Below are positions 1-8,194 of a stretch of 42,784 bases of DNA, piece by piece. Position numbers and translations under genes: made by a program. Under the pieces are notes generated by a model that did not search any database, was not told the DNA's origin, and saw nothing but the letters and a program-made list of their open reading frames with translations. Every line of letters begins with the position of its first letter. Position 1 is the first letter of the stretch. The DNA is from an uncultured Asticcacaulis sp. (GTDB lineage Bacteria; Pseudomonadota; Alphaproteobacteria; Caulobacterales; Caulobacteraceae), in the NCBI GenBank assembly GCA_946480525.1, contig CAMLLA010000001.1:1-42784 (forward strand). Reading direction: 5' to 3'.

Positions 1-181
1 CGAACAGCACGGTAACGCCCGCGGAGGCGGCGAGATCGCTTCGGACCTTTTCGATCTCGGCGGCGTCACCCAGCCCGTTGAGCACGATGTTGGCCCCTTG
101 CGCCGCCAAAGCCCGGGCAATGGCCAGCCCAATGCCGCTGGTCGATCCTGTGACCAGTGCCGTCTTACCCTTGAGTTCCAT
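1..181 (-). CDS. bdhA: 3-hydroxybutyrate dehydrogenase, short-chain dehydrogenase family (partial, N-terminal 60 residues)
   Basis: This is the 5' part of a short-chain dehydrogenase that runs off the left edge of the window. The visible protein begins MELKGKTALVTGSTSGIG and carries the Rossmann nucleotide-binding motif TGSTSGIG at about residues 11-18, followed by ALAAQGANIVLNG. That start is characteristic of D-3-hydroxybutyrate dehydrogenase, which oxidises 3-hydroxybutyrate released from polyhydroxybutyrate (PHB) to acetoacetate in the cytoplasm. It starts 4 bases after the stop of the phasin gene and is probably co-transcribed with it, which supports a PHB role. The catalytic Ser-Tyr-Lys residues lie outside the window, so another short-chain dehydrogenase cannot be fully excluded. 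Confidence 0.85.
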   Translation of the reverse strand, partial: MELKGKTALVTGSTSGIGLAIARALAAQGANIVLNGLGDAAEIEKVRSDLAASAGVTVLF

Positions 182-185
182 ATGT

Positions 186-554
186 TCAGTCCTTGCTCGG
201 GTCGTCCTGCACGGGGGCTGCGGAATTGAGCGCCTGCTTGCCGCACTGCTGGACGAAAGTCATCGTCGCCTTGGTCTGGTCCTGCCCGTATTTCAGGCAG
301 GTCTTCGTCCATTTCTGCTGTAACTCGGACAGGGCGGCCGGGTCACGTGTTTCGGACGCTTCCTTCATCAATTCGTAGGCATCGCGCGTGAAGGCCTGCG
401 TGTCTTCGGCATAGCGGCGGGAGGTCGTGGAAATCATCTCGATCAGATTGATCAGGCTGCGCGCCGCCAGCTGCTGCTGCGCGCCCATCATACGCAGACC
501 TTTTTCGAAAGGACCTGCACCCGGCGCGGAATTGGAATCGGACGCGTCACTCAT
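186..554 (-). CDS. Phasin family protein
   Basis: The 122-residue protein has the size and mostly helical, amphipathic make-up of phasins, the small proteins that coat PHB granules. Its core, from about residue 15, reads GPFEKGLRMMGAQQQLAARS and continues through an alpha-helical stretch containing FTRDAYELMKEA. The chosen start is the ATG at 554, preceded by AAAGGA about nine bases upstream. An in-frame start further upstream at 635 would add 27 residues without a comparable ribosome site. The C-terminus (PVQDDPSKD) is short and polar. It immediately precedes the 3-hydroxybutyrate dehydrogenase, so the pair probably works in PHB storage and mobilisation. Confidence 0.8.
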   Translation of the reverse strand: MSDASDSNSAPGAGPFEKGLRMMGAQQQLAARSLINLIEMISTTSRRYAEDTQAFTRDAYELMKEASETRDPAALSELQQKWTKTCLKYGQDQTKATMTFVQQCGKQALNSAAPVQDDPSKD

Positions 555-668
555 CCCTATGAATCCTTTGTAATCAGCGGCATGGCTGCTTATCTCTGGT
601 AAAGGAATTATGCCGCCATTCACTTTTTTGTGCAACGCAAAAAATTTGAGGCAGCACCCCGGGGCCTG

Positions 669-1067
669 TTAGTTCAGCAGGATCGATCCCATCAATACCT
701 TGGCGCCGGACTTGCCCAGGACCTGATCGGTAACGGCCTGAAGCTGTGCGGCCAGGTAATCGGCGTCGACAAGGCTGGAGGCGGACAACTCGCCGGCATA
801 GGCCTGCAGGCGGCGGACGTAGGCGTCTTTCAGGCGGGGCATGTAAAGCTTGATCCGGTCGACCATCTTGGCGTCGTCCGAATAGAGGCCCATGTCGAGG
901 CTGAGGGTGCCGTGGCGGTGACCGTTGCTGCGCGTAAAGACGCTCATCATCGGAAACTGCGTAAAGCCCGGACCGCCGCCCTTCTTCTTGGGCGCGCCGC
1001 TGGCAAAGGCGGACGACGCGCTAAACAGCAGGCAGAGGGAGGAGGCAAGAAGGGCGCGGCGATGCAT
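669..1067 (-). CDS. Small exported protein of unknown function
   Basis: The 132-residue product begins with a classical signal peptide: MHRRALLASSLCLLFSASSAFA, positive N-region, hydrophobic core and an AFA-S type cleavage site near residue 22. The mature protein starts with a Gly/Lys-rich linker (GAPKKKGGGPG). It then has a region with YMPRLKDAYVRRLQAYAGEL and a C-terminal segment ending GAKVLMGSILLN. That last part resembles the ends of FliL-like periplasmic domains, but the similarity is too weak to assign the family. I do not recognise a function. It lies 114 bases upstream of the phasin gene in the same direction and may share its transcript, though nothing requires that. Confidence 0.7.
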   Translation of the reverse strand: MHRRALLASSLCLLFSASSAFASGAPKKKGGGPGFTQFPMMSVFTRSNGHRHGTLSLDMGLYSDDAKMVDRIKLYMPRLKDAYVRRLQAYAGELSASSLVDADYLAAQLQAVTDQVLGKSGAKVLMGSILLN

Positions 1068-1233
1068 CCCCTATATATGCCACGGAGCGGTTAAGCTTGG
1101 GTTGATGCCCGGTTTACGTAAATTTAACCATACAAATCAGGGTGTTGGTCAACTTCAAATTAATGTGTCGCTGTTAGTTTCGCAGGCGTGGGTCCGGTAA
1201 CGGATCGCCGTATCCGAGCCTGTTTGCTACCCG

Positions 1234-2154
1234 ATGAAGACATCGCATTCCCAGACCCAGCGGCTGTTACGCAAAATCGACTGTGCGCGCACGGCTGTAC
1301 TCGTGGTTGAGGATCACGACGCGTCGCGCCGGCTGATCCTGGAGCTGCTGCGTGGCGCCGGCTTCGAAAATCTGACATTTGCACGCGACGCCGATGAGGC
1401 GATTGCGCAGATGCAGGGCCATGACCCGGACGTACTGCTTCTCGACTGGGGGCTTCCCGGCAAAACCGGCATAGAGCTGGTGCGTGAAATACGCGCCGCC
1501 GCCCACGCGCCCGATCCGCGCTTCGCCAATCCGCAAGTGCCGATCGTCATGATAACCGCCCGGCAAAGGGCGCGCGACGTCACGGCGGCGCGCAATGCCG
1601 GCATCAACGAATTCGTCATCAAACCGTTTTCGACCTCTTCGCTTCTCAAGGCGCTGGCCTCGGCTCTGACGCACAAACGCCAGTTCATTGCGTCGCTCGA
1701 CTATACCGGACCGGACCGCCGCCGCCGCAAAGCCGAAAGCTATCCCGGCCTTCTCCGCCGTAACGCAGACGTCGAACAGACGGCCGAAGCCCATTCACGC
1801 AATATGTTCAGGGAATCGCTGACGGTCGAGCTGAATGCCGTGCGCGCCATGATGAACGCTCGCGGCGGGCTGGACCGGCCCACCATGACCCATATGGTTG
1901 AAAAGCTTCTGGTCGCCGAGCGCCGTGCCCATAATTTCCGTCTGAGCCTTATCGAACAGGCGACCCGCTCGCTCAATACATACATAGCCATGGCGGGGGA
2001 CCACGCGGAGCCCAAGATACTCGACGCCCATCTCGACGCCCTGATCCAGCTCAATACCGTGCCGTTCGATCAGGAAAGCCAGGCCGCAGCTATTGTCCAG
2101 CGTCTCGAAAGTCTCGTGGCCCGGCGCAGGCAGAACAGGAAATCTCTGGCATGA
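1234..2154 (+). CDS. CheY-like response regulator with helical C-terminal extension
   Basis: Residues about 20-145 form a receiver domain. The acidic pair is at E26/D28, the phospho-acceptor is D71 in LLLDWGLPG, the switch threonine is T109 in MITAR, and the conserved lysine is K131 in VIKPF. After it comes an arginine-rich linker (DYTGPDRRRRK, about 158-167) also seen in other alphaproteobacterial receiver proteins, then about 140 residues of predicted helix without a recognised DNA-binding or enzymatic domain. Output is therefore probably by protein contact. The ATG at 1234 lacks a strong ribosome site. The stop overlaps the start of the next gene (ATGA at 2151-2154), so the two are translationally coupled and the unknown downstream proteins are the obvious candidates for its partners. 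Confidence 0.85.
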   Translation: MKTSHSQTQRLLRKIDCARTAVLVVEDHDASRRLILELLRGAGFENLTFARDADEAIAQMQGHDPDVLLLDWGLPGKTGIELVREIRAAAHAPDPRFANPQVPIVMITARQRARDVTAARNAGINEFVIKPFSTSSLLKALASALTHKRQFIASLDYTGPDRRRRKAESYPGLLRRNADVEQTAEAHSRNMFRESLTVELNAVRAMMNARGGLDRPTMTHMVEKLLVAERRAHNFRLSLIEQATRSLNTYIAMAGDHAEPKILDAHLDALIQLNTVPFDQESQAAAIVQRLESLVARRRQNRKSLA

Positions 2155-3323
2155 GCGCTTATGCTCTTCAAACACAGGCAGATTCGAAGTCCGGGGGCAA
2201 CCAGGCCAATAACCGCGACGTGCGTAACCTTGCCAATCTGGGCGAAACGGCTTCGACCAGCCGCGTGCTCAACCTGTCCCAGGTCTATCTGCAGTCGGGG
2301 CGGGAAAAGGAATATCAGCTTAGGCCGTTCTTCCGCGATTCCCAGCTGAACAAATGTATCCTGGTCAAACATACCCTGCGCGCCAATGAACGCGACCTGT
2401 TCGGCCGGGCCAAGCGCACGGCGACCAAGGTCATCCTGCCGTTCGATCCGCTGGATCTGAAACTGGGCGGTCGGTCGATCTTCGTCAACCAGACGGGGTT
2501 CGATGCCTTTTGCCGCGCCTATTTCAATATGGACGACATCCTGTCGAATGCCGACGTGCAGATACTGCGCCTGCTCGATCAATTGCCGTCGCTTGACCCG
2601 TTCCTGATGCGCGAGCACCTGGGCCGCAACGGCTTCAGGCCTGGCGCCTGTTACCTCAAGATTTCGCCGTTCGATGTCCAGCGCATGGTCGGTTTCGCCA
2701 ATGCCGAGATCGAGCGGTTGGTCGTCACGGCCTTTGGCGACGGCTTTTCCGGGGAAGCCGGCGTCAAGCTGGCCGGCAAGATACTGGCCGACGAGCTCGA
2801 CCAGGAGCTGGCCCCGCTGCGCCGCGTCCTGCGCATGAGCGAAGGGGAATTTTCCGACGGCATTTTTTCATGGCGCGGCTTCCTCTATTTCAAATGGCGT
2901 CACCTTGAATTGCAGGACGAGATGCGCAAGGTCCTGGAAGGACTGGCCAGCTATCAGCCTGTCGGTTCGGCCGACGACGCGCTCAAGGAATATCTGCGTG
3001 AAGTCCGCCCACGCCTGGCGCGCACGATCGTCGGCGCCATTCAGGCGGTTGGACGGACGTTGAACGTTTACGACCAGTCCTACCATGCCCTGGTCCAGGG
3101 CGAAAACGCCGGACCGTTCCGCCGTTTCCTGCTCGACGGCCCTGGCCTGTTTTTCGAGCTCGGTGAAAACATCGGGATCTTAAGCCACATCGGTTCATTC
3201 TGGCAGTACCGCATGGGTCAGGCGATGGACAATCAGCGCCTGACGCCGACCGAATACAGCGACATCCTGATGGATTTCGAAGACTCGCTGAGCATGCTCA
3301 GCAGCCAGGAAGAAGACGTTTAA
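2151..3323 (+). CDS. Uncharacterised protein, first of two tandem paralogues (A)
   Basis: This 390-residue soluble protein has no signal peptide, membrane segment or domain that I recognise. It is clearly homologous to its downstream neighbour. Shared blocks, in order, include R(D/E)(V/M)RNL, RVLNLS, KH(T/N)LR followed by ER(D/H)LF, ILPFDP followed by DL(K/T)LGGR, LPSLDPFL with REHL, and a C-terminal block with FW(Q/K)(Y/F)RM. It is coupled to the CheY-like gene by a 4-base overlap. The constant pairing suggests a receiver-controlled complex, perhaps linked to motility or development, but that is inference from context only. The composition is ordinary and gives no sign of recent transfer. 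Confidence 0.75.
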   Translation: MSAYALQTQADSKSGGNQANNRDVRNLANLGETASTSRVLNLSQVYLQSGREKEYQLRPFFRDSQLNKCILVKHTLRANERDLFGRAKRTATKVILPFDPLDLKLGGRSIFVNQTGFDAFCRAYFNMDDILSNADVQILRLLDQLPSLDPFLMREHLGRNGFRPGACYLKISPFDVQRMVGFANAEIERLVVTAFGDGFSGEAGVKLAGKILADELDQELAPLRRVLRMSEGEFSDGIFSWRGFLYFKWRHLELQDEMRKVLEGLASYQPVGSADDALKEYLREVRPRLARTIVGAIQAVGRTLNVYDQSYHALVQGENAGPFRRFLLDGPGLFFELGENIGILSHIGSFWQYRMGQAMDNQRLTPTEYSDILMDFEDSLSMLSSQEEDV

Positions 3324-3352
3324 CCGGTCGTACCGGAGAGGGAGCCGTATTC

Positions 3353-4513
3353 GTGTTTGTCGACGCCCCCGTCATGGCCCGACTGGCTGACAGCCATTTC
3401 AGCACCTCGCGTGAGATGCGCAATCTTGGCCATCTCACCTTCGGCGGCTCGTCTGACCGTGTGCTGAATCTGTCGCGGAGTTACCGCGCCTTTCGCGACG
3501 ACGAGGATTACAACGAAAATCCTCTGTTCGAAAATTCGGCGCTCAACCGCGCCATCATCCTGAAGCACAATCTGCGCGTCGATGAGCGGCACCTGTTCGC
3601 CGGCAGCCGCCAGACCGTGACCAAGATTATCCTGCCTTTTGACCCCTACGACCTGACCCTGGGTGGCCGCGCTTTCTTTTTCCGGCAGGCGCATTTCGAA
3701 CAACTGATGAAGAGCTACCTCGGCATCACCGACCTGTCGCGCAGCCGCGACGTCGAAATCCTGCGCTGCATGGACCGGCTGCCTTCGCTGGACCCGTTCC
3801 TACTGCGGGAACATCTGATGGCGATCAACGTCCGGGCGTCGCCAAAATATTTCCAGATTTCGCCAAATGATCTGCAGAGCATGGCGAAGTTTACCGCGCA
3901 TGAGATCGAAAACCTGGTGGCGGCGGCGCTCGGCGGCGAGGGCGGGCAGGGCGCATCGCGCCTGGGCAACAAGATCCTGTCGGACCAGCTGGACCGCGAA
4001 CTGTGGCCGCTGAAGGAAACGCTCAACATGACCGACGAGCAGTTTTCCGCCGGCATCATGTGCTGGCGCGGCTTCCTGTATTACAAATGGGGCTATGTCG
4101 AGCTTCAGGATGCGATCCGCGAAGTATTGAACGGCCTGTCGACCTATAAGCCCGTGCCGACGCACGAAGATATGGTGCGCAACTATCTAAGGCGCGCCCG
4201 TCCGCGCATCGCCAAGGCAATCGTCAAGACGATCCACGAGGCCGGACGGGTGCTGGAAAGCTATGACGAAGTCTATGTCGCCCTGGCGGTCGAGCGCAAT
4301 CCGGAACCATTCCGCCAGTTCCTGATGCGGGGTTCGAACCTGTTCTTCGATCTGGGGGAAAAGCTGGGCATTCTCAACCACATCGTATCATTCTGGAAAT
4401 TCCGCATGGCCCGCCTGTACAAGACCCAGTCGCGCCAGCTGGAAAGCATCGAGTACGCTGATATCCTGATCGACTTCGAAGCCAGCCTGTTCCGCTCGCT
4501 GACGTCGGAGTAG
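3353..4513 (+). CDS. Uncharacterised protein, second of two tandem paralogues (B)
   Basis: The 386-residue protein is a diverged duplicate of the gene just upstream and matches it along its whole length: RVLNLSRSYRAF, LRVDERHLF, TKIILPFDPYDLTLGGRAFF, RLPSLDPFLLREHL. It uses a GTG start at 3353, chosen because GGAGAGGGAG lies at a proper distance (about 8 bases) upstream and because this start aligns it with paralogue A. There is no signal sequence or transmembrane helix. Only 29 bases separate it from the upstream stop, so the response regulator and both paralogues form one transcription unit. Retention of two copies suggests a heteromeric complex or diverged duties. No function can be assigned. 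Confidence 0.75.
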   Translation: MFVDAPVMARLADSHFSTSREMRNLGHLTFGGSSDRVLNLSRSYRAFRDDEDYNENPLFENSALNRAIILKHNLRVDERHLFAGSRQTVTKIILPFDPYDLTLGGRAFFFRQAHFEQLMKSYLGITDLSRSRDVEILRCMDRLPSLDPFLLREHLMAINVRASPKYFQISPNDLQSMAKFTAHEIENLVAAALGGEGGQGASRLGNKILSDQLDRELWPLKETLNMTDEQFSAGIMCWRGFLYYKWGYVELQDAIREVLNGLSTYKPVPTHEDMVRNYLRRARPRIAKAIVKTIHEAGRVLESYDEVYVALAVERNPEPFRQFLMRGSNLFFDLGEKLGILNHIVSFWKFRMARLYKTQSRQLESIEYADILIDFEASLFRSLTSE

Positions 4514-4524
4514 GCGGCGCCGTT

Positions 4525-4818
4525 CTAGTAAGCCCGGTACGGATCTTTCTCCCAGGCTAGAAAACTATCGTAGTAAGTGGCTTGAGGCGGATCTGGCGGA
4601 GGTTCGTCACCGGCGCCCCAGGTCAGGTGCATCATGACAAACCTGTTGCCGACCTGGTAGAGAACGTCGTCACTCGCCAGACACCGGCCAAGAGTCGTTA
4701 CCGGCAGACCGGCAAATGAGTGCTGAGAATCAATACCGGTTTGCAGGCGGTCGGCCAAGGCGCGCGCCGAGTCATCATCGACGGCAATCCAGGGTTCTTC
4801 GAAGCGATAGCTGGGCAC
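4525..4818 (-). CDS. Small hypothetical protein
   Basis: This 97-residue acidic protein starts with GTG at 4818, only three bases after the stop of the upstream peptidase gene, and so is probably translated from the same message. It has no signal peptide or membrane helix. The C-terminal part is rich in Pro and aromatic residues (DEPPPDPPQATYYDSFLAWE). I do not recognise the family. It is convergent with the paralogue B gene, with an 11-base gap. The tight spacing and an uninterrupted frame favour a real gene, but a fortuitous reading frame is possible. Confidence 0.5.
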   Translation of the reverse strand: MPSYRFEEPWIAVDDDSARALADRLQTGIDSQHSFAGLPVTTLGRCLASDDVLYQVGNRFVMMHLTWGAGDEPPPDPPQATYYDSFLAWEKDPYRAY

Positions 4819-4821
4819 GCG

Positions 4822-7002
4822 TCAGTCCATTAGTTTCTTCGTCAGATACGTATACTCGATCGCATAGCGGCGGGCGATTTCCGGCAGGTTGGCCGCTGCC
4901 TTGTGGCCGCCTTCGATGTTTTCGTAATAGTAATAAGGCAGGCCCATGTCCTCGAACAGCGCCGCCATCTTGCGGGCATGGACAGGACCGACGCGATCGT
5001 CCTTGGTCGAGGTTTCGAACAGCGGTTCGGGATAGGCCGTACCCGCCTTGACGTTGTGATATGGCGAAATCGAACGCAGGAATGCGCCTTCGACGGCATC
5101 GTCCGGATTGCCGTATTCGCCCTGCCAGGACGCGCCCGCCGACATATGGGTGTAGTTGACCATGTCGAGCAGCGGCACCTGAACCACGATGGCGTTCCAC
5201 AGGTCGGGCCGCTGGGTCAGTTGCACACCCATCAGCAGGCCGCCGTTCGATCCGCCCATGATGCCCAGACGGCGCGGCGAGGTGATTTTACGGGCAATCA
5301 GATCTTCGGCAACCGCCTGGAAGTCGTCGAAGATGCGCTGGCGGTTGGTCTTCAGCCCGGCCTCATGCCATTTCGGGCCGAATTCACCACCGCCCCGGAT
5401 ATTGGCCAGCACGTAGGCGCCGCCATTTTCCAGCCATAGCTTGCCCAGAGATGCAGAGTAGGACGGCAACATCGAGACTTCGAAGCCACCATAGGCGTAG
5501 AGCAGGGTCGGGGTCCGGCCGTCCAGTTTCACGTCTTTTCGAGCCACCAGGAAATATGGCACCTTGGTGCCGTCCTTCGAAATCGCCCATTGCTGCTGAA
5601 CCTGAAGGCCTTGCGCATCAAAGCGTTCCGGTGCTGCCTTGATTTTTTCCACATTTCCGGAATCGAGGCTGGCGCGATACAGGGTGGACGGCGCCAGGAA
5701 GCCGGACGCCGACACGAACACATGGTCGCTTTCGTCATCGGCCGACACCAGGTCGAGCGTCGAATTGGCCGGCAGGTCCAGCTTCTTCGATATCCAGCCC
5801 TTGCCGTCGAAGGAGAAGCCGTGGATTTCGCCGGTCACATTCGACAGGATCGCCATGACCAGCCGGGTCTTCGTCTGGCTGATGGTCTCTACCGACTGGT
5901 GCGCGCCAGGCATGAAGACGATCGTGGGCTCGACATTCGCAGGGTCCTTAAGCGCGGCCTTGAGGTCGAATGAAATGATCGCTCCGGATTTGAACGCGGT
6001 GCCCTTTGCGCTCGTCCAGTCGGATTTGAGGCGATAGACCGCCTGCCCCTTGTGGTAGGCCTCGAAGTCCGAGTTGCGCGGGAAGGGCAGGCTAACCGGA
6101 CCCGCATCGGTATAGAATGTCGTCACCGTTTCGAAGAAACTCGGCTTGGCGTAGGACATGTCCATGACATAGGCGCCGCTGATGTCGCGCAGGACATAAC
6201 GCCCGGCCGACACATCGTCCTTGCTGCCGCGGAAGACTTCGACTGCGTCTTCCAGCTTCTGGCCACGCTTGAGCTTCTTTGTGACGTAGGGATAGCTGGA
6301 AGTGGTCAGTTCGCCCGGCTGCCATTCGCGGGAAATGTACAGGGTGTCCTTGTCCACCCAGCTGACATTCTGCTTGCCGGCCGGAAGGTCGAAGCCGCCG
6401 GGGACAAAGGCCTTTGTCCTGGTATCGAACTCTCGCACGACACGGGCGTCGGTGCCGCCGTCCGCCAGGCTGATCAGACAGTAGCGATTGTCCGGCGGCA
6501 GACAGTCCGAACCACTGAAGACCCACGTCTTGCCGTCCTGTTTCGACTGGGCATCGACGTCGAAGATGATCTCCCACTTCGGATCGCTGGTCTTGTACGA
6601 TTCCCAGGTCGTGCGACGCCACACACCCTGGCGATGATCGCCGTCCTGCCAGAAGTTGTCGATCATGCCGCCGCGTTCAAAACCGGGGGTGGGGATGCGG
6701 TCGGTGGCCTGAAGGATTTTCAGCGCCTCGGCCTGGAACTGGCTGAAGCGCGGATCCTGCGACAGGCTGGCAAGGGTTTTCTGATTGCGGGCAATCGCCC
6801 AGTCCAGCGCCGCCTTGCCGTCGATGGCGTCGAGGAAGGCGCGCGGATCCGCGGCGCCCTTTGCAATTGCGTTCGGATTGGACGGAGTCTCTTTGGCAAC
6901 AGTCGTCATCGGGCTCCGCAAGGTCTGTGAAAATGAAGGCGTGGCGCACGCTGCGAGAGTCAGCGCAGAGGTGACATATAGGGATTTAAGGAAATTATGC
7001 AC
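4822..7002 (-). CDS. Prolyl oligopeptidase family (S9) serine peptidase, predicted lipoprotein
   Basis: The 726-residue protein begins, from the GTG at 7002, with VHNFLKSLYVTSALTLAAC. This is a lipoprotein signal with lipobox LAAC and the modified cysteine at residue 19, so the enzyme is probably anchored in the cell envelope. A seven-bladed propeller region is followed by an alpha/beta-hydrolase domain. That domain has the nucleophile serine near residue 585 (GGSNGG), the acid in DDRV near 668 and the histidine near 700 (EGGHK). S9 peptidases cleave short peptides, mostly after proline. A longer frame continues upstream to 7299, but it lacks a ribosome site and would bury the lipoprotein signal. 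The small gene at 4525-4818 follows directly. Confidence 0.9.
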   Translation of the reverse strand: MHNFLKSLYVTSALTLAACATPSFSQTLRSPMTTVAKETPSNPNAIAKGAADPRAFLDAIDGKAALDWAIARNQKTLASLSQDPRFSQFQAEALKILQATDRIPTPGFERGGMIDNFWQDGDHRQGVWRRTTWESYKTSDPKWEIIFDVDAQSKQDGKTWVFSGSDCLPPDNRYCLISLADGGTDARVVREFDTRTKAFVPGGFDLPAGKQNVSWVDKDTLYISREWQPGELTTSSYPYVTKKLKRGQKLEDAVEVFRGSKDDVSAGRYVLRDISGAYVMDMSYAKPSFFETVTTFYTDAGPVSLPFPRNSDFEAYHKGQAVYRLKSDWTSAKGTAFKSGAIISFDLKAALKDPANVEPTIVFMPGAHQSVETISQTKTRLVMAILSNVTGEIHGFSFDGKGWISKKLDLPANSTLDLVSADDESDHVFVSASGFLAPSTLYRASLDSGNVEKIKAAPERFDAQGLQVQQQWAISKDGTKVPYFLVARKDVKLDGRTPTLLYAYGGFEVSMLPSYSASLGKLWLENGGAYVLANIRGGGEFGPKWHEAGLKTNRQRIFDDFQAVAEDLIARKITSPRRLGIMGGSNGGLLMGVQLTQRPDLWNAIVVQVPLLDMVNYTHMSAGASWQGEYGNPDDAVEGAFLRSISPYHNVKAGTAYPEPLFETSTKDDRVGPVHARKMAALFEDMGLPYYYYENIEGGHKAAANLPEIARRYAIEYTYLTKKLMD

Positions 7003-7103
7003 GACGGCCCCCGCTTTTCGATAAATGCTGACATTTGAAACTAATGGGTTTTCATCGGCTGGCAAGGGGCGCGGCGTCAAAACATCCCTGGAGCATGTCA
7101 ATA

Positions 7104-7130
7104 AAAGTACTTTACAAAATAAAGTTCTTT
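7104..7130. promoter_or_regulatory. Putative tandem operator (AAAGTACTTT / AAAGTTCTTT)
   Basis: Two 10-base palindromic sites lie 17 bases apart, centre to centre: a perfect AAAGTACTTT at 7104-7113 and AAAGTTCTTT (one asymmetric position) at 7121-7130. They sit 38-64 bases before the start of the membrane protein gene, where a promoter would lie. The neighbouring winged-helix regulator at 7774-8079 is the natural candidate to bind here and regulate its own operon. Binding is inferred from position and symmetry only. Confidence 0.5.
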
Positions 7131-7167
7131 GGTATTTTGGATTCAGCTGTTCACAGAGGAACCTGTC

Positions 7168-7770
7168 ATGTCCAATTCGACTCTTCACGACGATATCGCC
7201 TATATGAAATCCCTGGCCGAAGACGGCTCCCGTTCGGTCGTCAATGGCGGGGTCCTGTTCTGGGCCGGTCTTGTTTTCGGTCTGGCATCCGTCGCCCAAT
7301 ATGGCGTTGAGGCAGGCATCGTTCTTCAGGGCAATCCGTGGTATCCGCTTGCAATCTGGCTGACTGCCGGCGTCGTCTTCGGCCTGACCTTTTTCCTGCC
7401 GATGAACCGTTTAAGGGCCCCGGCCCATCCCGCCAGTAAAGCGGTCAATTCTGTCTGGGCGGCCATTGGCCTAGCCATTGCCGCGCTTGGCATCTGCATG
7501 ACGGCGGCTGGCGTTCGCGTACAGTCTGTCGAAACGATGACGGCGCTGATCGCACCAACCATCCTGATCCTGTACGGCATCGGCTGGTGGGTTGCGGCGG
7601 TGATGTCGGGACAGGGCTGGCTAAAGCTGGTTTGCGCCGGCTGCTTCGTGGCCGCGCCGGCCGTGGCGTTTCTGGCGACACTGCCTGAACAGATGCTGGC
7701 CTATGCCGGCTGTCTGGTTCTGTTCGCCGTAGTCCCGGGCCTGATCCTGATGCGGTCGGCAAAAGGCTGA
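7168..7770 (+). CDS. Integral membrane protein of unknown function
   Basis: The 200-residue product starts at the ATG at 7168, with AGAGGA about seven bases upstream; an in-frame alternative at 7129 lies inside the likely promoter and operator region. A short hydrophilic N-terminus (MSNSTLHDDIAYMKSLAEDG) is followed by about six hydrophobic segments arranged in pairs, for example GGVLFWAGLVFGLASVA and TILILYGIGWWVAAVM. No catalytic motif is visible. The regulator gene follows after three bases, so the two form an operon. Such membrane-protein and winged-helix pairs occur in many proteobacteria, and the membrane protein may respond to, or modulate, the regulator's signal. Confidence 0.75.
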   Translation: MSNSTLHDDIAYMKSLAEDGSRSVVNGGVLFWAGLVFGLASVAQYGVEAGIVLQGNPWYPLAIWLTAGVVFGLTFFLPMNRLRAPAHPASKAVNSVWAAIGLAIAALGICMTAAGVRVQSVETMTALIAPTILILYGIGWWVAAVMSGQGWLKLVCAGCFVAAPAVAFLATLPEQMLAYAGCLVLFAVVPGLILMRSAKG

Positions 7771-7773
7771 GCC

Positions 7774-8079
7774 ATGGACGACTTCAACATCGACGCGATC
7801 GACGACGTCATTCATGGACGATTGCGCCTGGGGGTGATGGCCTACCTGTCGACAGCGGGCTCGGCCGATTTCCCCCTGCTGAAGGCCAAGCTCCAGGCTA
7901 CGGACGGCAATCTGTCGGTGCAGTTGCGCAAGCTGGAAGAGGCCGGATATGTCGTTATCGACAAGGCCTTTGTCGGCAAGAAACCGCAGACCATGGTCAC
8001 GCTGACGGCCGAAGGACGCAAGGCCTATATTGCTTATCTTGATGCCATGAAGAAGCTGATTGCCGACTCGGGGCTTTAA
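7774..8079 (+). CDS. Winged-helix transcriptional regulator
   Basis: The 101-residue protein is almost entirely one winged-helix DNA-binding domain. The recognition part is FPLLKAKLQATDGNLSVQLR (about residues 30-49), followed by KLEEAGYVVI and a wing with KPQTMVTLTAEGRKAY. This layout is typical of small MarR/PadR-like regulators that dimerise and repress their own operon. No ligand domain is present. It is separated by three bases from the membrane protein gene, and two palindromic sites lie in front of the operon at 7104-7130. The exact family is not certain, but the DNA-binding assignment is. Confidence 0.85.
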   Translation: MDDFNIDAIDDVIHGRLRLGVMAYLSTAGSADFPLLKAKLQATDGNLSVQLRKLEEAGYVVIDKAFVGKKPQTMVTLTAEGRKAYIAYLDAMKKLIADSGL

Positions 8080-8194
8080 AAGACGCGATGTTAGCGAAAA
8101 CCGCTGACACTTTTCCGCACATCGCTTGGCCTTCACGGCAAAGATATTTGCAAATGAAACCAAATCCATGGCATCATCGTTCCCGGAGGATGCC

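Noticed and set aside
8146..8155. ATTTGCAAAT palindrome before phhA as a regulator site
   Set aside because: A 10-base AT-rich palindrome is easily found by chance and no neighbouring regulator or second copy supports it.
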